Shown here: positions 24,946 through 34,403 of the stretch, in pieces | Numbering within the stretch: the stretch's first letter is position 1 | Layout of the letters: every line of letters begins with the position of its first letter | Made by a program: the position numbers and the translations under genes | Assembly (NCBI GenBank): GCA_964371355.1 | Contig: CAYJMG010000006.1 | Coordinates: 1-64,000, forward strand | DNA from: JACRBR01 sp964371355 | GTDB taxonomy: Bacteria > Chloroflexota > Dehalococcoidia > DSTF01 > JACRBR01 | Length of the DNA: 64,000 nucleotides | Direction: 5' to 3' | The notes under the pieces: generated by a model | The model's input: only the letters and a program-made list of their open reading frames with translations | Database searches by the model: none | Told to the model about the DNA's origin: nothing

Positions 24946-26163
24946 ATGGTGAAGCCGCTCGAAGGTCTTCGCATCCTGGACCTGACGATCTGGCAGCAGG
25001 GCACGTACGCGACGGCCGTGTTGGCGGATCTAGGCGCGGACGTCATCAAGATCGAGGAGCGGCGGCACGGGGATCCCGGCCGGGGGGCGTGGATCGCGCC
25101 GGCGAACGGGCTCTCGGCGTACTTCGAGGCGCACAACCGGGGAAAGCGGTCGATCGCGCTGGACCTGAAACACGCGCGCGGGCGGGAAGCGCTGCTGAAG
25201 CTCGCGGAAACGGCAGACGCGTTCGTGACCAACTTTCGGGCGCGGGCGATGCGCGACCTGCGGTTGGACTACGCCGACGTCTCGGCCGTGAACCCGCGCA
25301 TCATTTACGTGATGGCGTCGGGGTACGGCATCGCGGGGCCGGATGCTGACCTCGGCGCGTTCGATTTCCTCGCACAGGGGCGCGGCGGCTTCGCGAGCAC
25401 GAACGGAGAGCCGGACGACCCGCCGATACCGGCGCAGGTCCCCTTAGCGGACCAGGTGGGCGCGCTGCACGCGACGATCGCGCTGCTCTCCGGGATCGCG
25501 GCGCGAGAGCGGACGGGGCGGGGGAGCCGGTGGGACACGTCGCTGCTGGGGAGCCAACTCTCGCTACAGTCGTTCGACATCACGAGCTACCTGTTCACAC
25601 GGCAGCTGCGTGGGCGCCAGCATCGAGGCGGGTCGAGGCCGTTCTGGAAGATCTACCGGGGCAGCGACGGCAAGTGGTTCGTGATCGGGATGCTGCTGGA
25701 CCGGGCCTGGCCCGAAGTTTGCAGGGAGATCGGGCGGGAGGACTTACTGACGGACGAGCGATTCGCCACGTTCCGCAAACGCATCGGCGACCATGCGGAG
25801 GATCTGATCGCGATTCTCGACGATGTGTTTGCGACGGCGCCCGCGCGGGAGTGGGTGGGCCGGCTGAACGGCATCGGCATGTTCTCGCAGATGGTGCAGA
25901 CGTACGACGAGCTGGAGTCGGACCCGCAGGTGCGGGCCAACGCGTACATCCACGACGTCCCTCGCGAAGGCGCGGAGCCGGTGCCGCTGGTCGGGACGGG
26001 GATCGCGTTCGACGGCGAGCCAGTGCGCATCGAGCGGCTGGCGCCGCACCTGGGCGAGCATACCGAGCAGGTGCTGCTGGAAGCCGGGTACACGTGGGAG
26101 GAGATCGAGGCGCTGTGCCGAGATGGTGCGGCGGGGCCGGTGCATGACGGGAGGGGCGCGTAG
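24946..26163 (+). CDS. CaiB/BaiF-type CoA-transferase, first copy
   Basis: A 405-aa class III CoA-transferase, moving CoA between carboxylic acids. The start MVKPLEGLRILDLTIWQQGT, GADVIKIEERRHGDPGR and NRGKRSIALDLKH are family hallmarks. The catalytic Asp is at 169 (VPLADQVGALHA), followed by RERTGRGSRWDTSLL. The substrate is not predictable. The ATG at 24946 gives the usual length. Downstream are a histidine phosphatase (7-bp gap) and an SDR on the same strand. A paralogue is at 48723. Confidence 0.9.
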   Translation: MVKPLEGLRILDLTIWQQGTYATAVLADLGADVIKIEERRHGDPGRGAWIAPANGLSAYFEAHNRGKRSIALDLKHARGREALLKLAETADAFVTNFRARAMRDLRLDYADVSAVNPRIIYVMASGYGIAGPDADLGAFDFLAQGRGGFASTNGEPDDPPIPAQVPLADQVGALHATIALLSGIAARERTGRGSRWDTSLLGSQLSLQSFDITSYLFTRQLRGRQHRGGSRPFWKIYRGSDGKWFVIGMLLDRAWPEVCREIGREDLLTDERFATFRKRIGDHAEDLIAILDDVFATAPAREWVGRLNGIGMFSQMVQTYDELESDPQVRANAYIHDVPREGAEPVPLVGTGIAFDGEPVRIERLAPHLGEHTEQVLLEAGYTWEEIEALCRDGAAGPVHDGRGA

Positions 26164-26170
26164 CGGCGTC

Positions 26171-26830
26171 ATGGCATCGCCACGACTGATCGTCCTTGTG
26201 CGCCACGCGCAATCCGAGCACCACGTGCGCCGGCTCACGGGCGGGTGGACCGACACGCCGCTGACCGAGCCCGGGCACGAGCAAGCCCGAGTGCTGGCCG
26301 CGCGGCTGGCGGCGGAGCTGGCCGGACACCGGTTGTCGCTGTATTCAAGCGACCTGCGGCGCGCGGCGCAGACTGCGCGGCACATCAGCGATGCGCTGGT
26401 GACGCCCGTCACGTTCGACGCACGCCTGCGGGAACACAACAACGGCGCGGCGGCCAACATGACGATCGAGGATGCCGCGGCGCGATACCCGGAAACATGG
26501 GCTGTCCCCGTGCGGCTCGACACGCGCGCGTACGAGGGCGCTGAGACGCCTCGGGAGTTCTACGAGCGGGCGGGGGCCTTCATCGACGACATCGAGTCGG
26601 ACGGGAGCGTGCCGGTCGTGGTGACGCACGGCGGGACGATCGTCTGCCTGGTGGCGCGCTGGCTGCGGCTGAGCGCGGAGGTGCTGGAGCCCATCGGATT
26701 CTCATCGGACACGACGAGCATCACGCTCCTGAGGAACGACCGCCACGGACGCCGGCTGGAGCGGCTGAATGACACCGCGCACCTCTCCGGTGATGGTGGC
26801 GGCGTGCGGATCGGCGATCTGCTCGGTTGA
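26171..26830 (+). CDS. Histidine phosphatase (phosphoglycerate-mutase-like)
   Basis: A 219-aa member of the histidine phosphatase clan. The catalytic motif is VLVRHAQSEHH (His about 12), with Arg in SSDLRRAAQTARHI and the second His in VVVTHGGTIVCL. The length fits broad phosphatases of the GpmB/CobC/PhoE type; a true mutase is less likely. The ATG at 26171 follows the CaiB stop by 7 bp, so both are probably co-transcribed. An earlier ATG at 26144 is possible. Confidence 0.82.
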   Translation: MASPRLIVLVRHAQSEHHVRRLTGGWTDTPLTEPGHEQARVLAARLAAELAGHRLSLYSSDLRRAAQTARHISDALVTPVTFDARLREHNNGAAANMTIEDAAARYPETWAVPVRLDTRAYEGAETPREFYERAGAFIDDIESDGSVPVVVTHGGTIVCLVARWLRLSAEVLEPIGFSSDTTSITLLRNDRHGRRLERLNDTAHLSGDGGGVRIGDLLG

Positions 26831-26877
26831 GGCCCGGCGCCTCGTCGCGTCGCCCGCAAAGGGCCCTGAAGGCGAGC

Positions 26878-26883
26878 TACAAT
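26878..26883 (+). promoter_or_regulatory. Possible -10 box TACAAT before the SDR gene
   Basis: TACAAT lies 36 bp upstream of the GTG at 26920, which also has its own AGGAGG. No convincing -35 at 17 bp. Confidence 0.3.
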
Positions 26884-26919
26884 CCGGAGACCGGCATCTT
26901 CCGCAGCAGGAGGGCGCAC

Positions 26920-27774
26920 GTGACCCCCGCGACCCAGCCCATCCCCGCCACCCAGACTCTGCCCGCGAGCGAGCGCGCCCGCGGCACCGCGCTCATCACC
27001 GGCGCGTCATCCGGTATCGGCGCGGCATTCGCTGATCGGCTGGCGCACGACGGGTATGACCTCATCCTGGTGGCGCGGCGGCGCGAGCGGCTGGAGACGC
27101 TGGCAGAGCATCTTCGGCGGGAGGAAGCGGTCGCAGTGACCGTGCTGGTGGCGGATCTGACGGAGCCGGCCGACCTGGGGTGCGTCGAGCGCGAGATCGA
27201 CGAGTGCGCGGCGCTGGAGTTCCTGGTGAACTGCGCGGGGATAGCAGGCTACATGCCGTTCGCGGCGCTACCGCCGGACCAGGCCGAAGCGATGATCGGG
27301 TTGCATGTGGTGGCGCCGACGCGGCTGACGCGGGCGGCCCTGCCGGGGATGATCGCGCGGGCGCACGGTGCGGTGATCAACGTGTCGTCCGCGCTGGCGT
27401 TTAGCGGTTCGGCGCCTTCGCCGCCGCTGCCGAAACGCGCAGTCTACGCTGCCGTGAAATCGTACGTGAACACCTTCACGGAGATCCTGGCGAGGGAGCT
27501 GGAAGGGACAGGCGTGCGCGTGCAGGCGTTGTGCCCGGGCATCGTACGCACGGAGCTGCACGAGGTGGCCGGCTACGACGTGTCGCACGTGCCGGCGATG
27601 CTCGAGGCGGACGACGTGGTGCGGGCATCGCTGGCGGCGCTGGCGCTGGGCGAGATCGTGTGCATGCCGGGGCTGGAGGACGCGGCCCTGCTGGGCGAGA
27701 TGGAACGGGCGCGGGGAAGACTGATGGAGGGTGCGCGGGGAGGCAGTATCGCGAGCCGTTACGACGTGGAGTGA
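26920..27774 (+). CDS. Short-chain dehydrogenase/reductase
   Basis: A 284-aa NAD(P)-dependent oxidoreductase of the classical SDR fold. The cofactor loop is TALITGASSGIGAAFADRLA (about 23-42), the NAG motif appears as VNCAGIAGY, and the catalytic Ser-Tyr-Lys is in VINVSSALAF and YAAVKSYVN. The start is GTG 26920, with AGGAGG 6 nt upstream. The first 20 residues are rich in Thr/Pro and unlike the family. The substrate is unknown; DltE/YdfG-like proteins are nearest by pattern. Confidence 0.88.
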   Translation: MTPATQPIPATQTLPASERARGTALITGASSGIGAAFADRLAHDGYDLILVARRRERLETLAEHLRREEAVAVTVLVADLTEPADLGCVEREIDECAALEFLVNCAGIAGYMPFAALPPDQAEAMIGLHVVAPTRLTRAALPGMIARAHGAVINVSSALAFSGSAPSPPLPKRAVYAAVKSYVNTFTEILARELEGTGVRVQALCPGIVRTELHEVAGYDVSHVPAMLEADDVVRASLAALALGEIVCMPGLEDAALLGEMERARGRLMEGARGGSIASRYDVE

Positions 27775-27877
27775 CCACCGGGGGTCCTGCAACACGACGG
27801 GCGTCCATCCAGACGCCATTTACGCCCGTAAGCCGGTCACTGATACGGGAGGCGTTCGATCGACGAGCGGCGCAGGG

Positions 27878-30511
27878 TCAGGCGGCCTCGAAGGTCGTGG
27901 CGCCGCGGTCCAGAAGCTCCTCGAATGCGCCGGGCGTCATGGGCTTCGCGAAGTAGTAGCCCTGGCCGGACTCGCAGTTCAGCGCGCGGAGGCGCCGGAA
28001 CTGGTCGGCACGCTCGATGCCCTCGGCGATGAGTTCGAGATTCAGCGTGCGGCCGATCTCGACGATGGCGCTGGTCAGCTCGCGCTCGGACGCACCACCG
28101 GCATCGTCGACGAACGACTTGTCGATCTTGAGGATGTCGAACGGGAACTGGCGGATGTAGCTGAGCGACGAATAGCCGGTGCCGAAGTCGTCGATGGCGA
28201 GGCGGACGCCGAGACTCTTGAGCTGGTCGAGAAGAACGACGGTGGTGGGTACGTCGTGCATCATCACGCTCTCGGTAAGCTCAAGCACCAGGGACTGCGG
28301 CGGGAGGCCGCTGTCGAGCAGGGCAGCGCGGACTTCGTCGACGATCCCGGGCTGCATTTGACGGCCGGAGACGTTGACGCTGACGTAGAGGGGTGGGTCG
28401 GACTGGAAGCGATTCTGCCACTCCTTCATCTGGCGGCAGGCCTGGAAGAGAACCCACTTGCCGAGGGCGGTGATGACACCGGCCTCCTCGGCGAGCGGGA
28501 TGAACTCGGAGGGGCCGACGAGACCGCGGCGGGGGTGGTTCCAGCGCAGCAGGGCCTCGACGCCGACGATGGACGAGGACGACAGCTCGACGGTGGGTTG
28601 GTACTCGACGGTGAACTCACCGCGCTCCAGTCCGCGCTGCATTTCGGTGAGGAGCTGCAGGTGCTCGTGCATGGAGAGGTGCATGCTGTCCTCGTACAGC
28701 TCGACGCGCGCCTTGCCACGGTTCTTGGCGACGTACATGGCGACGTCCGCGTTTCGCAGCAGGCCCTCCGCGGTATCGCCCGCGGCCTCACTCACGGTGA
28801 CGCCGATGCTGGCGTGAGCGAAGACTTCGGCGTTCTCGACCTGGTAGGGCTCACGGAGCGCGGAGAGGACGCGCCCCGCGACTCCAACGGCCTCGTAGGC
28901 ATCCGCTACGTCCTCGAGGAGGAGCGCGAACTCGTCGCCTCCGAAACGGGCGGCGGTATCGCCGGGGCGGATGCAGCCGCGGATACGGTCGGCCGCGTCG
29001 GCGAGTAGACGGTCGCCGGCGGCGTGGCCGAGGCCGTCGTTGATGGACTTGAAGTTGTCGAGATCGAGGAAGACAACGGCGATCTGCGCGCCGCCACGGC
29101 CCGCGCGGGTGAGGGCGTGTTCGAGGCGGTCGCGGAAGCGCGCGCGGTTGGCGAGGCCGGTGAGCGGGTCGTGGAACGCGTGGTGACGAAGCTGCTCCTC
29201 GAGATTCTTGCGCTCGGTGATGTCGCGGGCGTTGAGGACATAGCCGCCGACGGCGGGGTCGCTGCGGAGGTCGGCGCCGACGACCTCCATGTAGCGCCAG
29301 GAGCTATCGGCGTGACCGACGCGCACCTCGACGGATGACATGGCGTCGGTCCGGCCCAAGCCGCTGCTGATGAAGGCGCGCAGGACACTGACATCGTCGG
29401 GATGGAGGCGATCCATGAGCTGCTGGCCAATCGCGGCCTCGGCAGGGAAGCCGAGCACCCGGATGAGCGAGGGGCTCTGGTAGGTGATCACGGAGTCCTC
29501 GTCGATAACGGTGATCACGTCAGAGCTGTTCTGGACGAGCGAGCGGAAGCGCTCCTCGCTCTCACGCAGGGCGGCCTCGGCCTGATTGCGCTCGGTCACG
29601 TCGCGCGCGTTGAAGACGACGCCGGCGACGGCGGGGTCGTCGATGAGGTTATTGGCAACGAGCTCGATATCGCGCCAGGAGCCGTCGCTGTGCTGGAGGC
29701 GAACCTCGGTCGGGGGATGCATGCCGGGCTGGGCCAGCACGTCCGACAGCGATTGGGCGCCACGATGGAAGTCTTCGGGATGGAGGAAGGCGGTCATGTT
29801 CACGCCGCGCCACGCTTCGTCCGAGTAGCCCATGATGCGGGTGACCGACGGGCTGGCATACGTGGGGACGCCATCGCGGCCGACAATGACGATCATGTCG
29901 CTCGCGTTCTGGACGAGCGTGCGGAACCGCTCTTCGCTCGCTCTCAGCGCCTGGGCTGCGCGGTGGCGCTCGGTGATGTCGCGATAGCTAAAGACGCGAC
30001 CGCGGATGCCGCGGGGGCCGAGGAGCGGCCGTGAGTAGCACTCGAAAATGCTGCCGTCCTTGAAGGGGATCGTATCGAGGGTGGCCTCACGCGAGCCCAG
30101 CACTTCCTGGAGGCGCCCGAAGGCCCACTCGGGGTCGACCATGCGGGGGAGGAAGGCCTTCAGCAGCGCGCCGGCATCGCCGCCGGCCACGATCTCCGTG
30201 CCGATGTCCCAATAGCCGAGGAAGCGGTCGTTGGCATGGATGACCCGGCCGTCGTTGCCGACGGCGAGGATGCCGTCGGCGGTGGATTCGAGCGTCGCCC
30301 GCAAGACTTCGCCGGCGGCGCGCATCTCCTTGTTGGCGGCGAGAAGCTCCGAAGAACTGAGCTCGAGAGAGCGTTCGACCATCGCGCGGTCGGCGTCCCC
30401 GGCCGTATAGGCGTCGGAGACAGCCTCGACGAACGCCGCCCAGTCCGAGGACAGCTCTTCGGGTGTGATCCCGTAACGCCTGAGCTGCCGCTGCAACAGG
30501 GTGTGCATCAT
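27878..30511 (-). CDS. PAS-PAS-PAS-GGDEF-EAL cyclic-di-GMP regulator
   Basis: An 877-aa cytoplasmic signalling protein. Three PAS domains (about 65-185, 190-310 and 315-440, each ending in a DITER or DVTER motif) are followed by GGDEF (about 450-610) with intact FGGDEFALLL, and EAL (about 625-870) with VEALLRW, DDFGTGYSSLSYI and AEGIE. Both catalytic domains look active by motif, so it may synthesise and degrade c-di-GMP. There is no membrane helix. It starts 8 bp after the FIST gene stop and so is probably in its operon, with FIST as the sensor partner. Confidence 0.92.
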   Translation of the reverse strand: MMHTLLQRQLRRYGITPEELSSDWAAFVEAVSDAYTAGDADRAMVERSLELSSSELLAANKEMRAAGEVLRATLESTADGILAVGNDGRVIHANDRFLGYWDIGTEIVAGGDAGALLKAFLPRMVDPEWAFGRLQEVLGSREATLDTIPFKDGSIFECYSRPLLGPRGIRGRVFSYRDITERHRAAQALRASEERFRTLVQNASDMIVIVGRDGVPTYASPSVTRIMGYSDEAWRGVNMTAFLHPEDFHRGAQSLSDVLAQPGMHPPTEVRLQHSDGSWRDIELVANNLIDDPAVAGVVFNARDVTERNQAEAALRESEERFRSLVQNSSDVITVIDEDSVITYQSPSLIRVLGFPAEAAIGQQLMDRLHPDDVSVLRAFISSGLGRTDAMSSVEVRVGHADSSWRYMEVVGADLRSDPAVGGYVLNARDITERKNLEEQLRHHAFHDPLTGLANRARFRDRLEHALTRAGRGGAQIAVVFLDLDNFKSINDGLGHAAGDRLLADAADRIRGCIRPGDTAARFGGDEFALLLEDVADAYEAVGVAGRVLSALREPYQVENAEVFAHASIGVTVSEAAGDTAEGLLRNADVAMYVAKNRGKARVELYEDSMHLSMHEHLQLLTEMQRGLERGEFTVEYQPTVELSSSSIVGVEALLRWNHPRRGLVGPSEFIPLAEEAGVITALGKWVLFQACRQMKEWQNRFQSDPPLYVSVNVSGRQMQPGIVDEVRAALLDSGLPPQSLVLELTESVMMHDVPTTVVLLDQLKSLGVRLAIDDFGTGYSSLSYIRQFPFDILKIDKSFVDDAGGASERELTSAIVEIGRTLNLELIAEGIERADQFRRLRALNCESGQGYYFAKPMTPGAFEELLDRGATTFEAA

Positions 30512-30519
30512 TTGTGACT

Positions 30520-31662
30520 CTACGCCGCGCGCTCCGAGAGTGTGGTGATCGTCATCGTCTGGTTATGCAGCTCGCACTTCGCGCTGGGCGTGAAGGGCGA
30601 TATCTCCCCGTAGGAATAGAACCCCGTGAGGGCGGTATCCGGGCCCAGTACCTCCCGCACGCCTTCGACTTCCTCCTCGATCCGCTGCTTCAGCACCATC
30701 TTGCGCCCCACGCAGCTGATCAGGATGGCGAGCTCCGGTTGGGCGCTGCGGACGGCCTGCTGACTGGTGCGGGCGGCGCCGACCGCGCCATCGATGAGCC
30801 GATCGAAGTTGGCCTTCATGAGGCGCGCGTAAGCGCCCTCGGGTACGTCGCCGGCGAAGATCATGCCCTGGTGCTCTTCATCGATGCCGAGGATGGTGCG
30901 TACGACGGGCGTGTCGCCGTCTTCGGTTCGCAGGCTCAACGGGAACAGCAGGCCGGTCGATGGAAGCCCGCTGGCGTGCTCGCCGAGGTATTCCTTGTAC
31001 AAATCGAGGGCTGGCCTTCCATCGAGCTCGTACAGGACGTTGCCCTCGGACCGCGTGATGAGCCGTTCGGGGCCGAATGAGTCCCAGCCGCCGAGCGATG
31101 CGTAGCCGACCCGCAGAGCATCACCGTACAGGCCGATGACGCCGACCGCGTCGGCCGAGGCTTTGCCGTCGAAGACGACGAACGTTTTCTCGAAGCGGTC
31201 ACCGTCCCCGGAGAGGCCGCCGGTAACGCTGACGCCCGCAGGGAGGCCGGCGGCCAGGCCCTTCACGAGATCGCTGCCGTTTACCTGAAGGCCGTCGGAG
31301 AGGACGAAGACATGGACCAGCCCGACGGGCGGCAGCTTTTCCGCCAGGCGCTGGCCGGCACGGTAGCTGTCGCCAACCTCGATCATACGGATGCCCGCGT
31401 ATCGGATCTGGGTCCGGTCGAAGTGGACGGCGGTGGCGACGACTGAGTCGTCGGCCACGTTCGTGTCGCAGATCTCTCCCGCGGTGGAGCAGCCGAAGAC
31501 GAAAGCATCAGGATAGGCCGCGCGCACGTCGGCGAGGGGCGCGCCGTCCTCGATCCAGGTGGTGCCGCCGAACACGAGGACAAGGCCCGCATCCTCGACG
31601 CCGCCGGGTGCGTGCGGCTTCCATCCGCCACTTGCCGTCCATGAGGTCTGCTCGAGTTTCAT
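30520..31662 (-). CDS. FIST-domain sensory protein
   Basis: A 380-aa protein with FIST_N (VFGCSTAGEICDTNVADDSV, VFVLSDGLQVNGSDLVKGLA, TGGLSGDGDRF) and FIST_C (AILISCVGRKMVLKQRIEEE, LTGFYSYGEISPF) domains. FIST proteins are predicted small-ligand sensors linked to chemotaxis and nucleotide signalling. The ATG at 31662 follows GGAGGAGCG; longer upstream frames look non-coding. It is the first gene of a pair with the GGDEF/EAL protein. Confidence 0.88.
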   Translation of the reverse strand: MKLEQTSWTASGGWKPHAPGGVEDAGLVLVFGGTTWIEDGAPLADVRAAYPDAFVFGCSTAGEICDTNVADDSVVATAVHFDRTQIRYAGIRMIEVGDSYRAGQRLAEKLPPVGLVHVFVLSDGLQVNGSDLVKGLAAGLPAGVSVTGGLSGDGDRFEKTFVVFDGKASADAVGVIGLYGDALRVGYASLGGWDSFGPERLITRSEGNVLYELDGRPALDLYKEYLGEHASGLPSTGLLFPLSLRTEDGDTPVVRTILGIDEEHQGMIFAGDVPEGAYARLMKANFDRLIDGAVGAARTSQQAVRSAQPELAILISCVGRKMVLKQRIEEEVEGVREVLGPDTALTGFYSYGEISPFTPSAKCELHNQTMTITTLSERAA

Positions 31663-31814
31663 GGGATGCGCTCCTCCGCTGGCTGACTCACATGGAAATA
31701 TCGACCGGGCAGAAAGGCGGGCGCTCGATCTCGTGCGACCTGGGACGACTGGAGCGCAGCGCTGGGGCCAGTTGTGATGCGATTGTGACGGCGTATAGCA
31801 ACCTTGACCGGCGG

Positions 31815-31826
31815 TACACTTCACGA
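31815..31826 (+). promoter_or_regulatory. -10 box TACACT, leaderless nitroreductase start
   Basis: TACACT (31815-31820) is 6 nt before the GTG at 31827. No -35 box or Shine-Dalgarno is convincing. Confidence 0.4.
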
Positions 31827-32336
31827 GTGAACGTCTTCGATGCGATACGGACCATGCTGGCGGTGCGGGCGTACCAGGACCGGCCGGTGCCCGAGGCGAC
31901 GCTGCGCCGGATCGTGGATGCGGCGAGGCTGACGGGCAGCTCGATGAACCGGCAGCCGTGGCACTTCGTCGTCGTGCGAGAGCGGACGGCGTTGCGAGAG
32001 ATCGCAAGGCTCGCGGGCTCGGGGCCGTACATCGCGGAAGCGGCGGCGGCGGTCGTCGTTGCGGTAGAGAAGGCGAGCAAGTTCGCCGTCTCGGACGCGA
32101 GCCGCGCGGTGCAGTCGATGATGCTCACCGCCTGGGCTGAGGGCGTGGGCTCGAACTGGGTGGGGTTCGCACCGATGGAAGGCGTACGGGAGTTCCTGGC
32201 AATACCCCCGGAACTGGACGTGCTGACGGCGGTGCCGTTCGGCTATCCGGCCGTGGCCGCGGCGGGCGGCAAGAAGCGGCGCAAACCGCTGGGCGAGGTC
32301 GTACACAACGAGCGGTTCGGCCGGCCGTTCGAGTGA
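31827..32336 (+). CDS. Nitroreductase-family flavoprotein
   Basis: A 169-aa FMN-dependent oxidoreductase of the nitroreductase fold. VRAYQDRPVPEATLRRIVDA, GSSMNRQPWHFVVV (FMN binding) and VQSMMLTAWAEGVGSNWVGF are characteristic; GYP near the C-terminus is also conserved. The GTG after TACACT is preferred; the reading frame open farther upstream shows no family match. Divergent from FIST. The native substrate is unknown. Confidence 0.85.
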   Translation: MNVFDAIRTMLAVRAYQDRPVPEATLRRIVDAARLTGSSMNRQPWHFVVVRERTALREIARLAGSGPYIAEAAAAVVVAVEKASKFAVSDASRAVQSMMLTAWAEGVGSNWVGFAPMEGVREFLAIPPELDVLTAVPFGYPAVAAAGGKKRRKPLGEVVHNERFGRPFE

Positions 32337-32352
32337 GGGGCGGCGACCGCGG

Positions 32353-33621
32353 TCAGTCGCTGCGAAGGGCCTCGATGGGGTCGAGGCGCGAGGCGCGCCA
32401 GGCGGGGTAGATCCCGAAGAACAGGCCGATCACGACAGAGACGCCGAAGGCGACGAACACGCTAAAGGGCGTCACGACGGTGTTGACGGTCGTGCCGCTG
32501 CCGAAGTCCTGACCGTTCGCGAACAGGGCTGCGGCCACGCCGAGCACGACGCCGACGATGCCACCCGCGAATGTGACGACGACGGCCTCGATGACGAACT
32601 GGAGCAGGATATCGTCCATGTTCGCGCCGACGGCCTTGCGGATGCCGATCTCCCGCGTGCGCTCGCTGACGGACACGAGCATGATGTTCATGATGCCGAT
32701 GCCACCGACGATGAGGGAGATGCCGGCGATGGCGCCGAGCAGGATCGTGAGCGTGCGGGTCACCTTTTTAGACGTAGAAAGCAGGTCGTCCTGCGATTCG
32801 ACCTCGAAGTCCTGCGTGTTGTCGTGACGCTCCGCCAGCACCGTCGTGATCTCGGTCTTCGCGCGATCGAGATCATCACTGTCAGCCACTTTCACGATGA
32901 TCTGCTGGACGGTCTTCGCGCCGGACGTGCTGCGCGCGAAGGGCACGCGCGACTGGAAGGTCGTGAGGGGCAGGATGACGGTGCGGTCGTCATCGCTGGC
33001 GCCGCCGCGTTGCTCCATGACGCCGACGACTGTGAGGTTTATCGAGAAGGGGCCGAAGCTGATGCGGATCGACTGGCCGACGGCGTTCTCAGTGCCGTCG
33101 AAGAGGTCCTCCGCGACCTGCGCGCCGATGACGGCGCTGGTTGTCTTGCGTCGAACGTCCTCGTCGGTGAAGAAGGCGCCGGCGACGAGCTTCACGCTGC
33201 GGATCTGCTCGTAGGCCGGCTCGGTCGCGGCCAGGAACACCGTGGTGTTGCGGCCGTTGCCGATGGCCTGCTGTTCGGTGTCGGTGTCGCTGGTGGGATC
33301 ATTTCCGAACACACCCACGGCGCCGTCCAGGTAGGGGAACTGGGACTCGTCGTTGAGAGCGTCCACGTCACCGTCGGTAAGGGTGAGGTTGAAGAACTGC
33401 GCGCCACCGCCGGTTGAGGTCTGGGCGGCGCCGATGAACAGCAGGTTGCTTCCCAGGCCACGGACTTCCTTCGTGACGCCCTGCTGTGCGCCCTGGCCAG
33501 CAGCCATCAGGGCGATCACGGCGCAGACGCCGATGACGATGCCGAGCATGGTGAGGGCGGTGCGCATCTTGTTCGACACGAACTCGCCGAGGGCCATGCG
33601 CAGCGTGTCGAGGACGATCAT
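32353..33621 (-). CDS. MacB-like ABC transporter permease
   Basis: A 422-aa inner-membrane permease with the MacB topology: an N-terminal helix (MRTALTMLGIVIGVCAVIAL), a large periplasmic MacB_PCD domain (about 45-280) and an FtsX domain with three helices (about 290-415), ending YPAWRASRLDPIEALRSD. The start overlaps the ATPase stop by 4 bp. With the two genes upstream it forms a tripartite-like exporter of peptides, antibiotics or lipids. There is no outer-membrane partner in the window, in keeping with a monoderm-like envelope. Confidence 0.9.
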   Translation of the reverse strand: MIVLDTLRMALGEFVSNKMRTALTMLGIVIGVCAVIALMAAGQGAQQGVTKEVRGLGSNLLFIGAAQTSTGGGAQFFNLTLTDGDVDALNDESQFPYLDGAVGVFGNDPTSDTDTEQQAIGNGRNTTVFLAATEPAYEQIRSVKLVAGAFFTDEDVRRKTTSAVIGAQVAEDLFDGTENAVGQSIRISFGPFSINLTVVGVMEQRGGASDDDRTVILPLTTFQSRVPFARSTSGAKTVQQIIVKVADSDDLDRAKTEITTVLAERHDNTQDFEVESQDDLLSTSKKVTRTLTILLGAIAGISLIVGGIGIMNIMLVSVSERTREIGIRKAVGANMDDILLQFVIEAVVVTFAGGIVGVVLGVAAALFANGQDFGSGTTVNTVVTPFSVFVAFGVSVVIGLFFGIYPAWRASRLDPIEALRSD

Positions 33622-34403
33622 GCGATCCCCGTGTCGTCTTGAGCGGCACCCGGTGCACCTGGGAACGGCACGACCGTCGTCTCCACCCTGGCGGTCGATT
33701 GGTCAGCAACGATGCGGCCATCGCGGACGGTGATCACGCGGCGGGCGTAGCCGGCGACATCGTGCTCGTGCGTCACGAGGATGATGGTCATGCCGCGTTC
33801 GGCATTGAGGCGCGTAAAGGTCTCCATGACGGACACGGTCGTCCTGGTGTCGAGCGCGCCGGTGGGCTCGTCGGCCAGGATGATGGCAGGATTCGTAACG
33901 AGCGCACGGGCGAGGGCGACACGCTGCTGCTGGCCGCCCGAGAGCTGTGAGGGCCGATGGCGCGCGCGGTCGAGGAGCCCGACCTCGGCGAGGGCATGCA
34001 GGGCGAGACGCCGGCGGTCGTGCGCGCCGCGGTACACCAGGGGCAGCTCGACCTGGCCGAGCGCATCGAGGCGCGGGAGGAGGTTGAAGGACTGGAACAC
34101 GAAGCCGATGCGGTGGCTGCGGACCCGGGCGAGCTGGCGGTCGTTCATGCGAGAGACATCGATGTCCTCGATGAAGTAGGAGCCACGCGAGGGCCGGTCG
34201 AGACACCCGATGACGTTCATGAGCGTCGACTTGCCCGAACCGGAGGCGCCGATGATGGCGACGAACTCGCCGCGGTTGATGTCCAGGTCGACATCGCGAA
34301 GGGCGATGACGGGCACGTCGCCCGCGCGATAGACCTTGGTGATACCGCGCAGCCCGATCATCGCGCCCAACCCGCCCGAGGGCTTGTCACCGTTCGAAGT
34401 CAT
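33618..34403 (-). CDS. MacB/LolD-like ABC transporter ATPase
   Basis: A 261-aa nucleotide-binding subunit. Walker A is IIGASGSGKST (about 50-60), the Q-loop is FVFQSFNLLP, the signature is LSGGQQQR (about 154-161), Walker B is AIILADEPTGALD and the H-loop is LVTHEHD. This is the LolD/MacB/FtsE clade. The start overlaps the adaptor stop by 4 bp (ATGA) and the stop overlaps the permease start, so the three subunits are made in fixed ratio. Confidence 0.93.
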   Translation of the reverse strand: MTSNGDKPSGGLGAMIGLRGITKVYRAGDVPVIALRDVDLDINRGEFVAIIGASGSGKSTLMNVIGCLDRPSRGSYFIEDIDVSRMNDRQLARVRSHRIGFVFQSFNLLPRLDALGQVELPLVYRGAHDRRRLALHALAEVGLLDRARHRPSQLSGGQQQRVALARALVTNPAIILADEPTGALDTRTTVSVMETFTRLNAERGMTIILVTHEHDVAGYARRVITVRDGRIVADQSTARVETTVVPFPGAPGAAQDDTGIA

